Below are positions 7,613 to 15,625 of a stretch of 20,399 bases of DNA, in pieces. The notes beneath the pieces are model-generated. The model made no database searches, had not been told where the DNA came from, and was given only the letters and a program-made list of their open reading frames with translations. Source of the stretch: RGIG5612 sp045627365 (GTDB lineage Bacteria; Bacillota; Clostridia; Lachnospirales; Lachnospiraceae); the NCBI GenBank assembly GCA_045627365.1, contig JAZQNN010000037.1:1-20399 (forward strand), written 5' to 3'. A program made the translations under genes and the position numbers. Positions within the stretch are counted from its first letter, which is position 1; each line of letters opens with the position of its first letter.

Positions 7613-7621
7613 ATTATAACA
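7613..7621 (-). promoter_or_regulatory. Extended -10 promoter element of the MFS gene
   Basis: On the minus strand the sequence reads TGTTATAAT, a consensus TATAAT preceded by TG at extended -10 spacing. No strong -35 lies at 17 bases, which is common for extended -10 promoters. The predicted start leaves a leader of about 24 bases before the ATG at 7582. Confidence 0.55.
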
Positions 7622-7688
7622 CCGGGTAAGCCTTTTAACCATTCAAGTCCGGCTCAAAAAATGCAATAGGTGCTTCAATTTTTGCGAA

Positions 7689-8765
7689 TTATCGCTGTAC
7701 CCTTGCATTTCCTTCATATACAGCCCAAACCTGTGCCTCATCAGCAGGTTCCGCGTAATCGTTAAGACTTCCTGCTGCCAAAGCTCCGCATGCCCAGCCA
7801 AACTGAAGCCATTTTGCCGGTTCCCATCCTTTAAGTATTCCGTAAAGAAGGCCTCCCGTAAATCCGTCTCCTCCGCCCACACGGTCAAGGATATCTATTT
7901 CGCGCGGAAGTTCCGTATACCATTTTCCGTCCGCGTAAAGAAGTGCGCCCCAGAGATTGCAATTGGCCGTGATGACCTCACGCAGGGTGTTAGCGAAAAC
8001 AGTTACATTCGGATAAGCTTTCTGCGCATATTCGATCATTGCGCGGAAGCTTTCTATCTTCTCACTTATATTTTTACCGCCTGCCTCAGGTCCTTTAAGG
8101 CACAGACAAAGCTGAAAATCTTCTTCATTTCCGATGAGAATATCCGAAAGACCTGCTATCTTGGCGAAAGCCTCGGAAAGTTCCGCCTCGCGTCCTTTCC
8201 AGAACGACGCCCGGTAATTAAGGTCAAACGATATAAGCGTCCCATACGCCTTGGCTGCTTTGGCGAGCGCTACGCAGGCCCCGGTGGATTCCGGGCTGAG
8301 TGCGGCGATAAGACCTGAGATATGAAGAATTCCTACGCCTTCCTCGCCGAATATTCTGTCTATATCGTAGTCCGCTGCGTCAACGGTGCAGCCAACTTCA
8401 CCGCTTCGGTCGTTCCACGCGCGTGCGCCCCTTAAGCCGAATCCGCTGTCTGTGATATTAAACTGATGGCGATAACCCCACGGTCCTCCCTGCGGTACAT
8501 CAGGACCATCAAAATCGATTCCGCGGCCTCTGAGGCTGCTCTTAATGAATGCGGCTATCGGGCTTCCCTCGACAAATTTTGTGAGTGCGAGACATTTTTT
8601 ACCGAGAGACGAAGAAATATTCAGGACATTCGTCTCCGCACTGGTGGCCTGCATATAAAAACGGTCCGAATTATGAACAGGCATTCTATTCTCAGGAGTG
8701 ATCCTTACTCCCATGCTTGTAAGGCAAGCGACCGCATATTTGCAATTAGTTCTCTGTTTGATCAT
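7689..8765 (-). CDS. PfkB-family sugar kinase, 2-keto-3-deoxygluconate-kinase-like
   Basis: This 358-residue protein carries the C-terminal PfkB signature DRVGGGDGFTGGLLYG with the catalytic Asp at about residue 300. SFDLNYRASFW (about 197-207) and ILIGNEEDF are also typical of the 2-dehydro-3-deoxygluconokinase group. The N-terminal part is divergent: the usual glycine-rich GGAEANVA stretch is replaced by QATSAETNVLNISSSLG, so the substrate may differ. AGGAGG lies 5 bases before the ATG at 8765. The gene sits 18 bases after the GntR gene and is clearly co-transcribed with it. With a divergent 6-phosphogluconate dehydrogenase, a role in gluconate, ketogluconate or uronate use is likely. Family is sure; substrate is moderate. 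Confidence 0.82.
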   Translation of the reverse strand: MIKQRTNCKYAVACLTSMGVRITPENRMPVHNSDRFYMQATSAETNVLNISSSLGKKCLALTKFVEGSPIAAFIKSSLRGRGIDFDGPDVPQGGPWGYRHQFNITDSGFGLRGARAWNDRSGEVGCTVDAADYDIDRIFGEEGVGILHISGLIAALSPESTGACVALAKAAKAYGTLISFDLNYRASFWKGREAELSEAFAKIAGLSDILIGNEEDFQLCLCLKGPEAGGKNISEKIESFRAMIEYAQKAYPNVTVFANTLREVITANCNLWGALLYADGKWYTELPREIDILDRVGGGDGFTGGLLYGILKGWEPAKWLQFGWACGALAAGSLNDYAEPADEAQVWAVYEGNARVQR

Positions 8766-8783
8766 TTTATCCTCCTTGTCCGA

Positions 8784-9476
8784 TCAATCGCCGGATTTTT
8801 CGTTTTCCAGCAGATCGGCAATATATTCTTTGTTGAATTCCAGGTGTTTATACATGGCCTCCCTTGCAAGCTCTGCCTTGCCGGCGGCAATATTTTCTGC
8901 GATACGCGAATGCGTTGAGATCGTTTCCTTCAGCAGACTGTTGTTGCTGAGCTTTGTCTGCTTCGGGATGCTGTGGAAGAACACCTGTCTCATAATACTG
9001 AACGCGATAGCATTATGTGAGGCCTTGGCTATCGCAATGTGGAATGCGGCATCCACATTGTAGTGCTGCTTTCCCGCAAAGATCTCATTCTCAGTACAGA
9101 TACACGAGCGCATGATCTCCTCCAGTTCCTCAAAAGTTGCGTTCTTTGCAGCCAACGCTGCAAGCTCCGGTTCGATAAACAGTCTGATATCTAAAAGCTG
9201 CCTGGCTGTTTCTATCTCGCTTTGGAAAAAGTCAACTCCCCATGGATCATTAACAAATCCGGGAACATCTGCGACGAATGTTCCCACTCCCCTTCTGACT
9301 TCCAGTATGTTTCGGCCTGATAACGCCTTGATAGCCTCTCTGAGCGTGCTTCTTGATACTTCCAGGAGCTTAGAAAGTTCATACTCATTGGGAAGTTTAT
9401 CACCGGGATTCAAAGATTTTTCTCTTATATAAGCAGTTAGTTTTTCAGTAGCGCTGTCTGAAGGAATTTGATTCAT
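8784..9476 (-). CDS. GntR-family (FadR/FCD subfamily) transcription regulator
   Basis: This 230-residue regulator has an N-terminal winged helix-turn-helix (about 8-70, with LPNEYELSKLLEVSRSTLRE and the wing VRRGVGTFV) and a C-terminal all-helical FCD effector domain containing the metal- and ligand-binding pattern with FHIAIAKASHN and HSRIAENIAAG. Members of this subfamily respond to sugar acids or organic acids. AGGAG lies 7 bases before the ATG at 9476. The gene leads an operon with the PfkB kinase and is divergent from 6-phosphogluconate dehydrogenase. Two identical palindromes in the shared control region match the usual operator form of the subfamily, implying autoregulation and control of both transcripts. 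Confidence 0.9.
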   Translation of the reverse strand: MNQIPSDSATEKLTAYIREKSLNPGDKLPNEYELSKLLEVSRSTLREAIKALSGRNILEVRRGVGTFVADVPGFVNDPWGVDFFQSEIETARQLLDIRLFIEPELAALAAKNATFEELEEIMRSCICTENEIFAGKQHYNVDAAFHIAIAKASHNAIAFSIMRQVFFHSIPKQTKLSNNSLLKETISTHSRIAENIAAGKAELAREAMYKHLEFNKEYIADLLENEKSGD

Positions 9477-9496
9477 GTGTTTTCTCCTAGAGGAAG

Positions 9497-9509
9497 GTTG
9501 TCTGACAAC
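9497..9509. promoter_or_regulatory. GntR-type operator 1
   Basis: GTTGTCTGACAAC is a perfect palindrome around a central T. It covers about +3 to +15 of the predicted GntR transcript, just before the ribosome site, so binding should block expression of the regulator and kinase. Confidence 0.75.
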
Positions 9510-9518
9510 TACAAGCCA

Positions 9519-9547
9519 ATATTATCCTATGATTTTTTCTCTGTCAA
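9519..9547 (-). promoter_or_regulatory. Promoter of the GntR-kinase operon
   Basis: On the minus strand a consensus -35 TTGACA (9542-9547) and a -10 TAATAT (9519-9524) are separated by exactly 17 bases. The predicted start is near 9512, immediately before operator 1. Confidence 0.8.
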
Positions 9548-9559
9548 GAAAAATAGATA

Positions 9560-9588
9560 TTGACCGTAAAATAAGGTGATGTTAATCT
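9560..9588 (+). promoter_or_regulatory. Promoter of 6-phosphogluconate dehydrogenase
   Basis: The -35 TTGACC (9560-9565) lies 17 bases before TAATCT (9583-9588). The -10 is weak but puts the start near 9595, which is the first base of operator 2. It is back to back with the GntR promoter, and the two -35 boxes are 12 bases apart. Confidence 0.55.
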
Positions 9589-9594
9589 ATATCT

Positions 9595-9607
9595 GTTGTC
9601 AGACAAC
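9595..9607. promoter_or_regulatory. GntR-type operator 2
   Basis: GTTGTCAGACAAC is the same 13-bp palindrome as operator 1 read from the other strand (central A instead of T). Its centre is 98 bases from that of operator 1. It lies at the predicted start of the 6-phosphogluconate dehydrogenase transcript, ahead of its ribosome site. Confidence 0.75.
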
Positions 9608-9632
9608 TATCTATCCAAAGGAGAAATCATAT

Positions 9633-11081
9633 ATGAATAAAGCAGACATCGCAGTTATCGGACTGGCAGTTATGGGTGAGAATCTGGCCCTGAACATGGA
9701 GTCAAAAGGCTTCACCGTTGCCGTCTATAATCGCACAGCATCGAAGACTGAGAACTTCATGGCCAAGCGCGGAAATGGCAAGAATATAGTCCCCACATAC
9801 TCTCTTGATGAGCTTGCCTGCGCACTCAAAAAGCCGAGGAAAGTTATGCTCATGGTAAAAGCCGGCAAACCTGTCGATGAGATGATCAGCCAGCTCTTTG
9901 CCGTACTTGAGGAAGGCGATATCATCATCGACGGCGGCAACAGCCTCTTCAAGGACACCACCAGAAGGACGCTTGAAGCCGAAAGCAAGGGACTGCTCTA
10001 CGTAGGTTGCGGAGTCTCAGGCGGCGAGGAAGGCGCACTCAACGGACCGAGCATGATGCCCGGCGGTTCTGCAAAGGCATGGGAATATGTAGGTCCTATA
10101 TTCAAAGCGATCTGTGCGAAAGCCGATGGTGATGAATGCTGCACATGGATTGGTGAAAACGGTGCGGGCCACTTCGTAAAGATGGTTCACAACGGGATCG
10201 AATACGGCGACATGCAGCTGATCTGCGAAGCGTACAAAATTATGAAGGATCTTCTGGGTCTTTCAAATGAAAGGATCGGAGAGATTTTTACAGAATGGAA
10301 TGAAACCGAGCTTAAAAGCTATCTTATAGAGATCACCGGACATATCCTTAAGGCTAAAGATGAAGACGGTGAACCTCTCGTCGATCGTATTCTTGACGTT
10401 GCAGGTCAGAAAGGCACCGGCAAATGGACGGCGATCGAAGCCCTTGATGAAGGAATTCCTCTTACCCTTATCACTGAATCCGTCTTTGCAAGATGTCTTT
10501 CGGCGCTTAAAGATGAAAGAGTCAAAGCAGCCGATGTTTATGCCAAGGAAATAACCCCGATCGATATAAACAAAGAAGCAGTTGTCGAGGACCTTAAGAA
10601 GGCACTTTACGCATCAAAGATCGTATCTTACGCGCAGGGTTTTGCCCTGATGAGCCAGTCCATGACAGAATACGGATGGAAGCTGGATCTTGGAAGCATA
10701 GCAATGATCTGGCGCGGTGGCTGCATCATTCGTTCCGTGTTCTTAAGCAAGATCAAGGACGCATATGAGGCAGAGCCAGACCTTGCCAATCTGCTTGTAT
10801 CGCCTGTATTCGTTAAAGAGATCGAGTCTGCTCTTCCTTCATGGAGAAAGATCGCGGCACTGACCGTTCAAAGCGGCGTAGCAGCGCCTTCCATGCTCGC
10901 AGCGCTCAGCTATTTTGACGGATACACGTCCGAAAGGCTTCCGGCAAACCTCCTGCAGGCCCAAAGAGACTATTTCGGAGCTCATACATACGAGCGTACC
11001 GACAGGCCTAGGGGCGAATTCTTCCATACCGACTGGAGCGGCATCGGCTCGGCAGCTTCATCAGGAACATACACAGCATAA
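9633..11081 (+). CDS. gnd: 6-phosphogluconate dehydrogenase (decarboxylating)
   Basis: This 482-residue enzyme oxidises 6-phosphogluconate to ribulose 5-phosphate and CO2 in the cytoplasm, making NADPH. The N-terminal Rossmann motif GLAVMGENLALN is followed by NRT (33-35), the usual NADP-binding triplet. The catalytic residues Lys183 and Glu190 lie in FVKMVHNGIEYGD, and the C-terminal tail has FGAHTYERTD and FHTDW, which close over the substrate of the partner subunit. The length is typical of the long form. The ATG at 9633 is chosen because AAAGGAG lies 9 bases before it and the alternative upstream start precedes the predicted transcript start. It is divergent from the GntR-kinase operon and probably under the same repressor. 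Confidence 0.96.
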   Translation: MNKADIAVIGLAVMGENLALNMESKGFTVAVYNRTASKTENFMAKRGNGKNIVPTYSLDELACALKKPRKVMLMVKAGKPVDEMISQLFAVLEEGDIIIDGGNSLFKDTTRRTLEAESKGLLYVGCGVSGGEEGALNGPSMMPGGSAKAWEYVGPIFKAICAKADGDECCTWIGENGAGHFVKMVHNGIEYGDMQLICEAYKIMKDLLGLSNERIGEIFTEWNETELKSYLIEITGHILKAKDEDGEPLVDRILDVAGQKGTGKWTAIEALDEGIPLTLITESVFARCLSALKDERVKAADVYAKEITPIDINKEAVVEDLKKALYASKIVSYAQGFALMSQSMTEYGWKLDLGSIAMIWRGGCIIRSVFLSKIKDAYEAEPDLANLLVSPVFVKEIESALPSWRKIAALTVQSGVAAPSMLAALSYFDGYTSERLPANLLQAQRDYFGAHTYERTDRPRGEFFHTDWSGIGSAASSGTYTA

Positions 11082-11085
11082 AAAT

Positions 11086-11112
11086 AAAGGGGACCTTGAC
11101 GGTCCCCTTTTT
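11086..11112. terminator. Terminator after gnd, shared with the convergent operon
   Basis: AAAGGGGACC pairs with GGTCCCCTTT across a five-base loop TTGAC, followed by further T on the plus strand. The opposite strand also shows a T-rich tail, and the convergent electron-transfer operon ends 18 bases away, so it probably works both ways. Confidence 0.88.
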
Positions 11113-11129
11113 AATGCGCTTGTGCTCTT

Positions 11130-13160
11130 TTATTTGATTATTCGGAGTGCTCCGGTCGGGCAGATATCCGCGCACAGATGGCAATCAGCGCATCCTGCGA
11201 TAGTTGCCGGATCATTGAACTCCGGCTTGATAACTGTCGTGTAGCCTCTTCCTACGAGTCCTAAGATGCCTCTGCCTGCATTCTCATCACATGTACGAAC
11301 GCACAGATTACAGGAAATGCACTTCCTCTGGTTGCGTTCGATGGCAACGAGTCTGTTTTCAACAAATCCCGGATGATAATCGCCCTTCAGTCTCTCAGGG
11401 CAGATCGCATCACAGTTAGCGCACTTTATCAGCTTGCAATCCTTGTAATCGTGGCAGCCGCACTCAAGACATCTTGCCGCTTCAGCCTCAACTTCAGCCT
11501 CGTTCAGCTCAATAACGATATCCTTGAAATCGCCGCGTCTTTCAGCGGGGTCTCTCTTCGGAACTGCAACCCTCGGAGATTTCTCCTTGGCTGCGAGTTC
11601 TTCCTTAACATTATCAAGGTCTCTCTTGGATACGAACGGTGCGCTGTAAGGGATCAACTCTCCGGCCAGATAGCTGAGAACTACTCCGACTACCTTATTG
11701 CCTTCACCGATCGCCTCAATTGCGATACCTGATTTATTTGCGCCGTCACCGACTGCGAAAACGCCGTCAATGTTGGTTCTGAAGGAAGTCTCATCGGCGA
11801 TGATCGAGCCTTTTCTGTTGAGTTCGACATCGAATCCTTCAGCATTTACCTGCTGTCCGATCGCTGCAATCACCATATCGACATCGAGGATCTCAAACTT
11901 GCCTTCAACAGGAACAGGGCTTCTTCTGCCGCTGGCATCAGGCTCACCAAGCTCCATGACCTGAAGTTTGATCTGGCTGACTTTGCCGTCTGCACCTATT
12001 ATCGCATCCGGATTGGTGAGGAACTTGAACTGAACGCCTTCTTCTATAGCCTCTTCGATCTCCTCATCAGCTGCCGGCATCTCATTTCTGGTACGTCTGT
12101 AAATAACGTAAACGTTCTCAGCGCCCAGTCTTACGGAAGTTCTGCATGCATCCATCGCGGTATTGCCGCCGCCGACTACTGCTACATTTTTGCCTTTGAC
12201 ATCCATCGGCTCTCCAAGGATATTTACTCTCAGGAAATCAATTCCGCCTACAACGCCTTCAATTTCCTCGCCTTTGCAGCCGATCTTTGAGCTCTTCCAT
12301 GCACCGATCGCAAGAATTACTGCATCATAATCTTTTCGCAGGTCATCAAGAGTAATGTCATCTCCGACTTTAACGTTGTTGCACATCGTTACGCCGAGAG
12401 CAGCTATTTCTGATACCTCACGGTCAACAATGGCCTTCGGAAGACGGTACTCAGGGATTCCGTAGCGGATCATTCCGCCCATATCAGGCATTGCATCGAA
12501 GATCGTTACATCAACACCTTTTCTCTTAAGAAGGAAAGCTGCCGTAAGTCCTGCAGGGCCTCCGCCGACTACTGCTACCTTCTTGCCGATCGCCGGAGCG
12601 ACTTCCGGACGGTATGTGTCTTTCTCAAGGTCCTTAAGGCCTGCAAATCTCTTAAGATAAGCGATCGATATCGGTTCCTCAACGAACTGTCTGCGGCAGT
12701 TGTCCTCACACGGATGCGGGCATACATGTCCGATACTTGCAGGAAGCGGGAATGTTTCCTTAACGATCCTTACTGCTTCATGATAATCGCCGTTTGCTAT
12801 TGCCTTTACGTATCCCTGGCAATCGGTTCCTGCCGGGCAGTTAAGGCTGCACGGGCCTTTGCAATCGCCGTCATGGTCGCTCATAAGAAGTTCAAGAGCA
12901 ACCTTTCTTGCCTGCTTAACACGCGGAGTTTCGCTGCTTACCTTCCAGCCGTCTGCTGCAGCTGTCGAGCATGACCTCATAAGCTTAGGAAGTCCTTCGC
13001 CCTCAACCAGGCAGACGCCGCATGCGCCGTAATTGGCAACACTCGGATCCTGGCAAAGTGTCGGGATGAATATCCCGTTCTCATTTGCTATCTCTAAGAT
13101 GGTCTGACCGCTCCGGCCGACGCACTCTACACCATTAATCGTAATCTTGATCTCACTCAT
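11130..13160 (-). CDS. NfnB/GltD-like NAD(P)H flavin-iron-sulfur subunit of a transhydrogenase-type complex (StnC-like)
   Basis: This 676-residue fusion has three parts. Residues 1-100 form a [2Fe-2S] domain with C36, C47, C50 and C64, like the N-terminus of NuoG or Fe-hydrogenase. The middle is a glutamate-synthase-small-subunit/NfnB core with the cysteine-rich GHVCPHPCEDNCRR, the FAD motif VAVVGGGPAGLTAA and a second dinucleotide site VAVVGGGNTAMDA followed by YRRTRNEMPA, the kind of site that takes NADPH in NfnB. The C-terminus adds cysteine clusters for further [4Fe-4S] centres (CISCNLCVRTC, CADCHLCADIC). With the NuoE- and NuoF-like partners it matches the layout of Sporomusa-type bifurcating transhydrogenase, linking NADH, NADPH and ferredoxin. 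GGAGG lies 8 bases before the ATG. The gap to the NuoF-like gene is 12 bases. Confidence 0.85.
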   Translation of the reverse strand: MSEIKITINGVECVGRSGQTILEIANENGIFIPTLCQDPSVANYGACGVCLVEGEGLPKLMRSCSTAAADGWKVSSETPRVKQARKVALELLMSDHDGDCKGPCSLNCPAGTDCQGYVKAIANGDYHEAVRIVKETFPLPASIGHVCPHPCEDNCRRQFVEEPISIAYLKRFAGLKDLEKDTYRPEVAPAIGKKVAVVGGGPAGLTAAFLLKRKGVDVTIFDAMPDMGGMIRYGIPEYRLPKAIVDREVSEIAALGVTMCNNVKVGDDITLDDLRKDYDAVILAIGAWKSSKIGCKGEEIEGVVGGIDFLRVNILGEPMDVKGKNVAVVGGGNTAMDACRTSVRLGAENVYVIYRRTRNEMPAADEEIEEAIEEGVQFKFLTNPDAIIGADGKVSQIKLQVMELGEPDASGRRSPVPVEGKFEILDVDMVIAAIGQQVNAEGFDVELNRKGSIIADETSFRTNIDGVFAVGDGANKSGIAIEAIGEGNKVVGVVLSYLAGELIPYSAPFVSKRDLDNVKEELAAKEKSPRVAVPKRDPAERRGDFKDIVIELNEAEVEAEAARCLECGCHDYKDCKLIKCANCDAICPERLKGDYHPGFVENRLVAIERNQRKCISCNLCVRTCDENAGRGILGLVGRGYTTVIKPEFNDPATIAGCADCHLCADICPTGALRIIK

Positions 13161-13172
13161 TTCGCGGCCCTC

Positions 13173-14924
13173 CTACTTCACTTCAATTGCGCCGAATCTG
13201 CACAGTTTAATGCATTGGCCGCATTTAATACACTTGTTCTGATCGATCTGGTGAGGATTCTTGACCTCTCCTGAAATAGCGCCGACCGGGCATTTCCTAG
13301 CGCACAGCGTGCATCCCTTGCAGACATCTTTATTGATGTGATAGCTGAGAAGATCTACGCACTCGCCTGCCGGGCATCTCTTTTCCTTGATATGAGCGTC
13401 ATACTCATCGCGGAAGTATCTGATGGTCGTAAGAACAGGGTTAGGAGCAGTCTGTCCGAGTCCGCACAGAGCGCCGTCTTTGATGGAATTGCACAGCTCT
13501 TCGAGAAGTTCAACGTCGCCTTCCTCGCCTTTGCCTTCGACGATACGGGTGAGGATCTCAAGCATTCTCTTTGTGCCGATACGGCAGTGAACGCATTTGC
13601 CGCAGGATTCCTTGGAAGTGAAATCCAGGAAGAATCTTGCCATGCCTACCATACATGTGCTCTCATCCATAACTACCATTCCGCCTGAGCCCATGATCGC
13701 GCCTGTAGCGGAAAGTGCCTTGTAATCGATTACTGTAGCAAGAAGATTCTCAGGAATACATCCGCCTGAAGGTCCGCCCATCTGAACGGCCTTGATCTTC
13801 TTGCCGTCGCGGATACCGCCCGCGATATCGAAAATAACGTTGCGAAGGGTCTTGCCCATAGGGATCTCAACGAGACCGCCTCTTACAACCTTACCGGTTA
13901 CCGCAAATACCTTGGTTCCCTTGCTGCCTTCGGTGCCCATTGCTGCGAAGGCTTCGCCGCCGTTATTGATGATCCATGCAACATTGGCAAATGTCTCGAC
14001 ATTGTTGATATTGCTCGGCTTCATCTTGTATCCCTTGGCTGCAGGGAAAGGAGGCTTAAGACGCGGCATACCGCGTTTACCCTCTAATGATTCGATAAGA
14101 GCTGTCTCTTCACCGCAGACAAAAGCGCCTGCGCCTGCCATATAACGGAACTTAACAGAAAAGCCCGTGCCTAAAATATTCTCGCCGATATAGCCTGCTT
14201 CAGTTGCCTGCTTGATCGCGTTGTTCAGTCTGATGATCGCAAGAGGATACTCTGCTCTTACATAAACGATCGCCTCGCTTGCTCCGATCGCGTAAGCACC
14301 GATGAGCATGCCCTCGATCAGGTTGTGCGGATCACTCTCGATTACCGCACGGTCCATGAATGCGCCAGGATCTCCCTCATCCGCGTTGCAGATAAGATAC
14401 TTCTCTGTGCCTTCGGTGCCCATTGCTGCATTCCATTTGAACCAGGTTGGGAAGCCTGCGCCGCCACGTCCTGCAAGTCCCGATGTTTTGATGACTTCGA
14501 TGACTTCTTCCGGCGTCATGCTTGTTACAGCCTTCTCAAATGCCTTATATCCGCCCTTGGCCTTGTAAGAGTTAATATCTGTTGGATCGATGATTCCGCA
14601 GTTTCTGAGGGCTATTCTGGTCTGCTGAGAAAGGAACGATGCGTCTTCGTCCTCGATCTTAAGCGCATCTACAAATGACAGGTCACCGCTTGCGGCAGCA
14701 TTTACGATCGCTTCTGCGTTCTCAGGAGTTACATGAACCAGGCGTGCTGCCAGTTCATCGCCTTCATATACGTCAACAATAGGCTCAAGGAAGCACATTC
14801 CTATACATCCTGTGATGCCGAGTTCAACGCCGCTTTCAGGGGTGATAAGTGCCTTAAGAGCGTCATAAACCTTGCCTGCACCTGCAGCAATACCGCAGCT
14901 GCCTTCTCCGACGATTACTCTCAT
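13173..14924 (-). CDS. NuoF/HydB-like NADH-binding flavoprotein subunit
   Basis: This 583-residue protein contains an N-terminal thioredoxin-like [2Fe-2S]-type domain (about 1-100), the NuoF core with the FMN/NADH glycine-rich stretch GLAGRGGAGFPTWFKW and NADEGDPGAFMDR, an SLBB region, the [4Fe-4S] motif ESCGKCVHCRIGT, and a C-terminal 2[4Fe-4S] ferredoxin domain (CKGCTLCARKC, CIKCGQCIKLC). This is the long HydB/StnB form rather than the respiratory NuoF. It should oxidise or reduce NADH and pass electrons to the other subunits. The N-terminal domain keeps only C10, C40 and C44; the usual first Cys is Val5, so that cluster may be lost. GGGAGGT lies before the ATG at 14924, which overlaps the NuoE-like stop as ATGA, indicating translational coupling. 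Confidence 0.93.
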   Translation of the reverse strand: MRVIVGEGSCGIAAGAGKVYDALKALITPESGVELGITGCIGMCFLEPIVDVYEGDELAARLVHVTPENAEAIVNAAASGDLSFVDALKIEDEDASFLSQQTRIALRNCGIIDPTDINSYKAKGGYKAFEKAVTSMTPEEVIEVIKTSGLAGRGGAGFPTWFKWNAAMGTEGTEKYLICNADEGDPGAFMDRAVIESDPHNLIEGMLIGAYAIGASEAIVYVRAEYPLAIIRLNNAIKQATEAGYIGENILGTGFSVKFRYMAGAGAFVCGEETALIESLEGKRGMPRLKPPFPAAKGYKMKPSNINNVETFANVAWIINNGGEAFAAMGTEGSKGTKVFAVTGKVVRGGLVEIPMGKTLRNVIFDIAGGIRDGKKIKAVQMGGPSGGCIPENLLATVIDYKALSATGAIMGSGGMVVMDESTCMVGMARFFLDFTSKESCGKCVHCRIGTKRMLEILTRIVEGKGEEGDVELLEELCNSIKDGALCGLGQTAPNPVLTTIRYFRDEYDAHIKEKRCPAGECVDLLSYHINKDVCKGCTLCARKCPVGAISGEVKNPHQIDQNKCIKCGQCIKLCRFGAIEVK

Positions 14925-15409
14925 GCCTTTACCTCCCTTGCTCTGTATTCGTTAAGGATGCTGACTGCTTTCTCAGGAGTCAGTGATCCGTATGTTTCAT
15001 CGTTGATCATCATTACAGGTGAAAGGCTGCAGCAGCCAAGACATGCCACATTCTTAAGCGTGAACAGGCCGTCTTCGGTCGTCTGGCCGTTTACGATGCC
15101 AAGCTCTGCGCAAACAGCAGATTCGATACGGTCAGAGCCGTTTACATGGCACGCAGTTCCCTTGCACAGCATGATGAGATATTTTCCAACAGGCTCAAGC
15201 CTGAACTGAGTATAAAATGTTGCCACACCCATGATCTTGGCAGGTGTAGTTCCGGTCTCAGCAGCAATGTAATAAATAATGTCTGCCGGCAGATATCCGT
15301 AGATATCCTGTGTCTTCTGAAGGATACCTATGAGCTGTCCTGCGTCACGGCCGTAGCTGTCAAGGACCTGGTCAAGTTCCTTCATTTGCTCGTCTTTACA
15401 ATTGCACAT
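14921..15409 (-). CDS. NuoE-like [2Fe-2S] thioredoxin-fold subunit
   Basis: This 162-residue protein is of the NuoE/HydA-small type, with an N-terminal helical bundle and a C-terminal thioredoxin fold carrying one [2Fe-2S] cluster through C82-x4-C87 and C123-x3-C127. It is the first gene of a three-gene operon with the NuoF-like and NfnB-like subunits. GGGAGG lies 5 bases before the ATG at 15409, and a strong promoter lies just upstream. The absence of a hydrogenase H-cluster subunit or formate dehydrogenase next to it argues against a bifurcating hydrogenase and favours a transhydrogenase such as StnABC. Confidence 0.93.
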   Translation of the reverse strand: MCNCKDEQMKELDQVLDSYGRDAGQLIGILQKTQDIYGYLPADIIYYIAAETGTTPAKIMGVATFYTQFRLEPVGKYLIMLCKGTACHVNGSDRIESAVCAELGIVNGQTTEDGLFTLKNVACLGCCSLSPVMMINDETYGSLTPEKAVSILNEYRAREVKA

Positions 15410-15446
15410 AAAAGCCTCCCAATACTTTTTCTATCCCCTCACATAT

Positions 15447-15475
15447 ATAATATTTTAATAACATATACAAATCAA
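15447..15475 (-). promoter_or_regulatory. Promoter of the NuoEF-NfnB-like operon
   Basis: On the minus strand the -35 TTGATT (15470-15475) and -10 TATTAT (15447-15452) are 17 bases apart. The expected start near 15440 gives a leader of about 30 bases. No clear Rex-type palindrome is seen around it. Confidence 0.78.
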
Positions 15476-15555
15476 GAAAATAATGCCTTTCAGGCACACT
15501 TCGTATAGAAAAATTTAATAGGTTTCCGGTGGTTTTTTTTATGCAGTTTTCCTAT

Positions 15556-15590
15556 AAAAAACCGCCCGGGCTTATAAACGCCCGAGCGGT
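15556..15590 (-). terminator. Terminator of the surface-protein gene
   Basis: Read on the minus strand, ACCGCTCGGGC pairs with GCCCGGGCGGT (one G-U pair) across an eight-base loop, followed by a run of T. It lies about 35 bases beyond the stop of the surface-protein gene and separates it from the electron-transfer operon promoter. Confidence 0.9.
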
Positions 15591-15625
15591 CCGAAGTTTA
15601 CTGTTAATAATGCAAATTTATCAGA

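Noticed and set aside
11130..15409. Bifurcating [FeFe] hydrogenase (HydABC) or respiratory complex I fragment
   Set aside because: There is no H-cluster subunit and no membrane subunits. The third gene has an NfnB/GltD core instead, so a transhydrogenase-type complex fits better.
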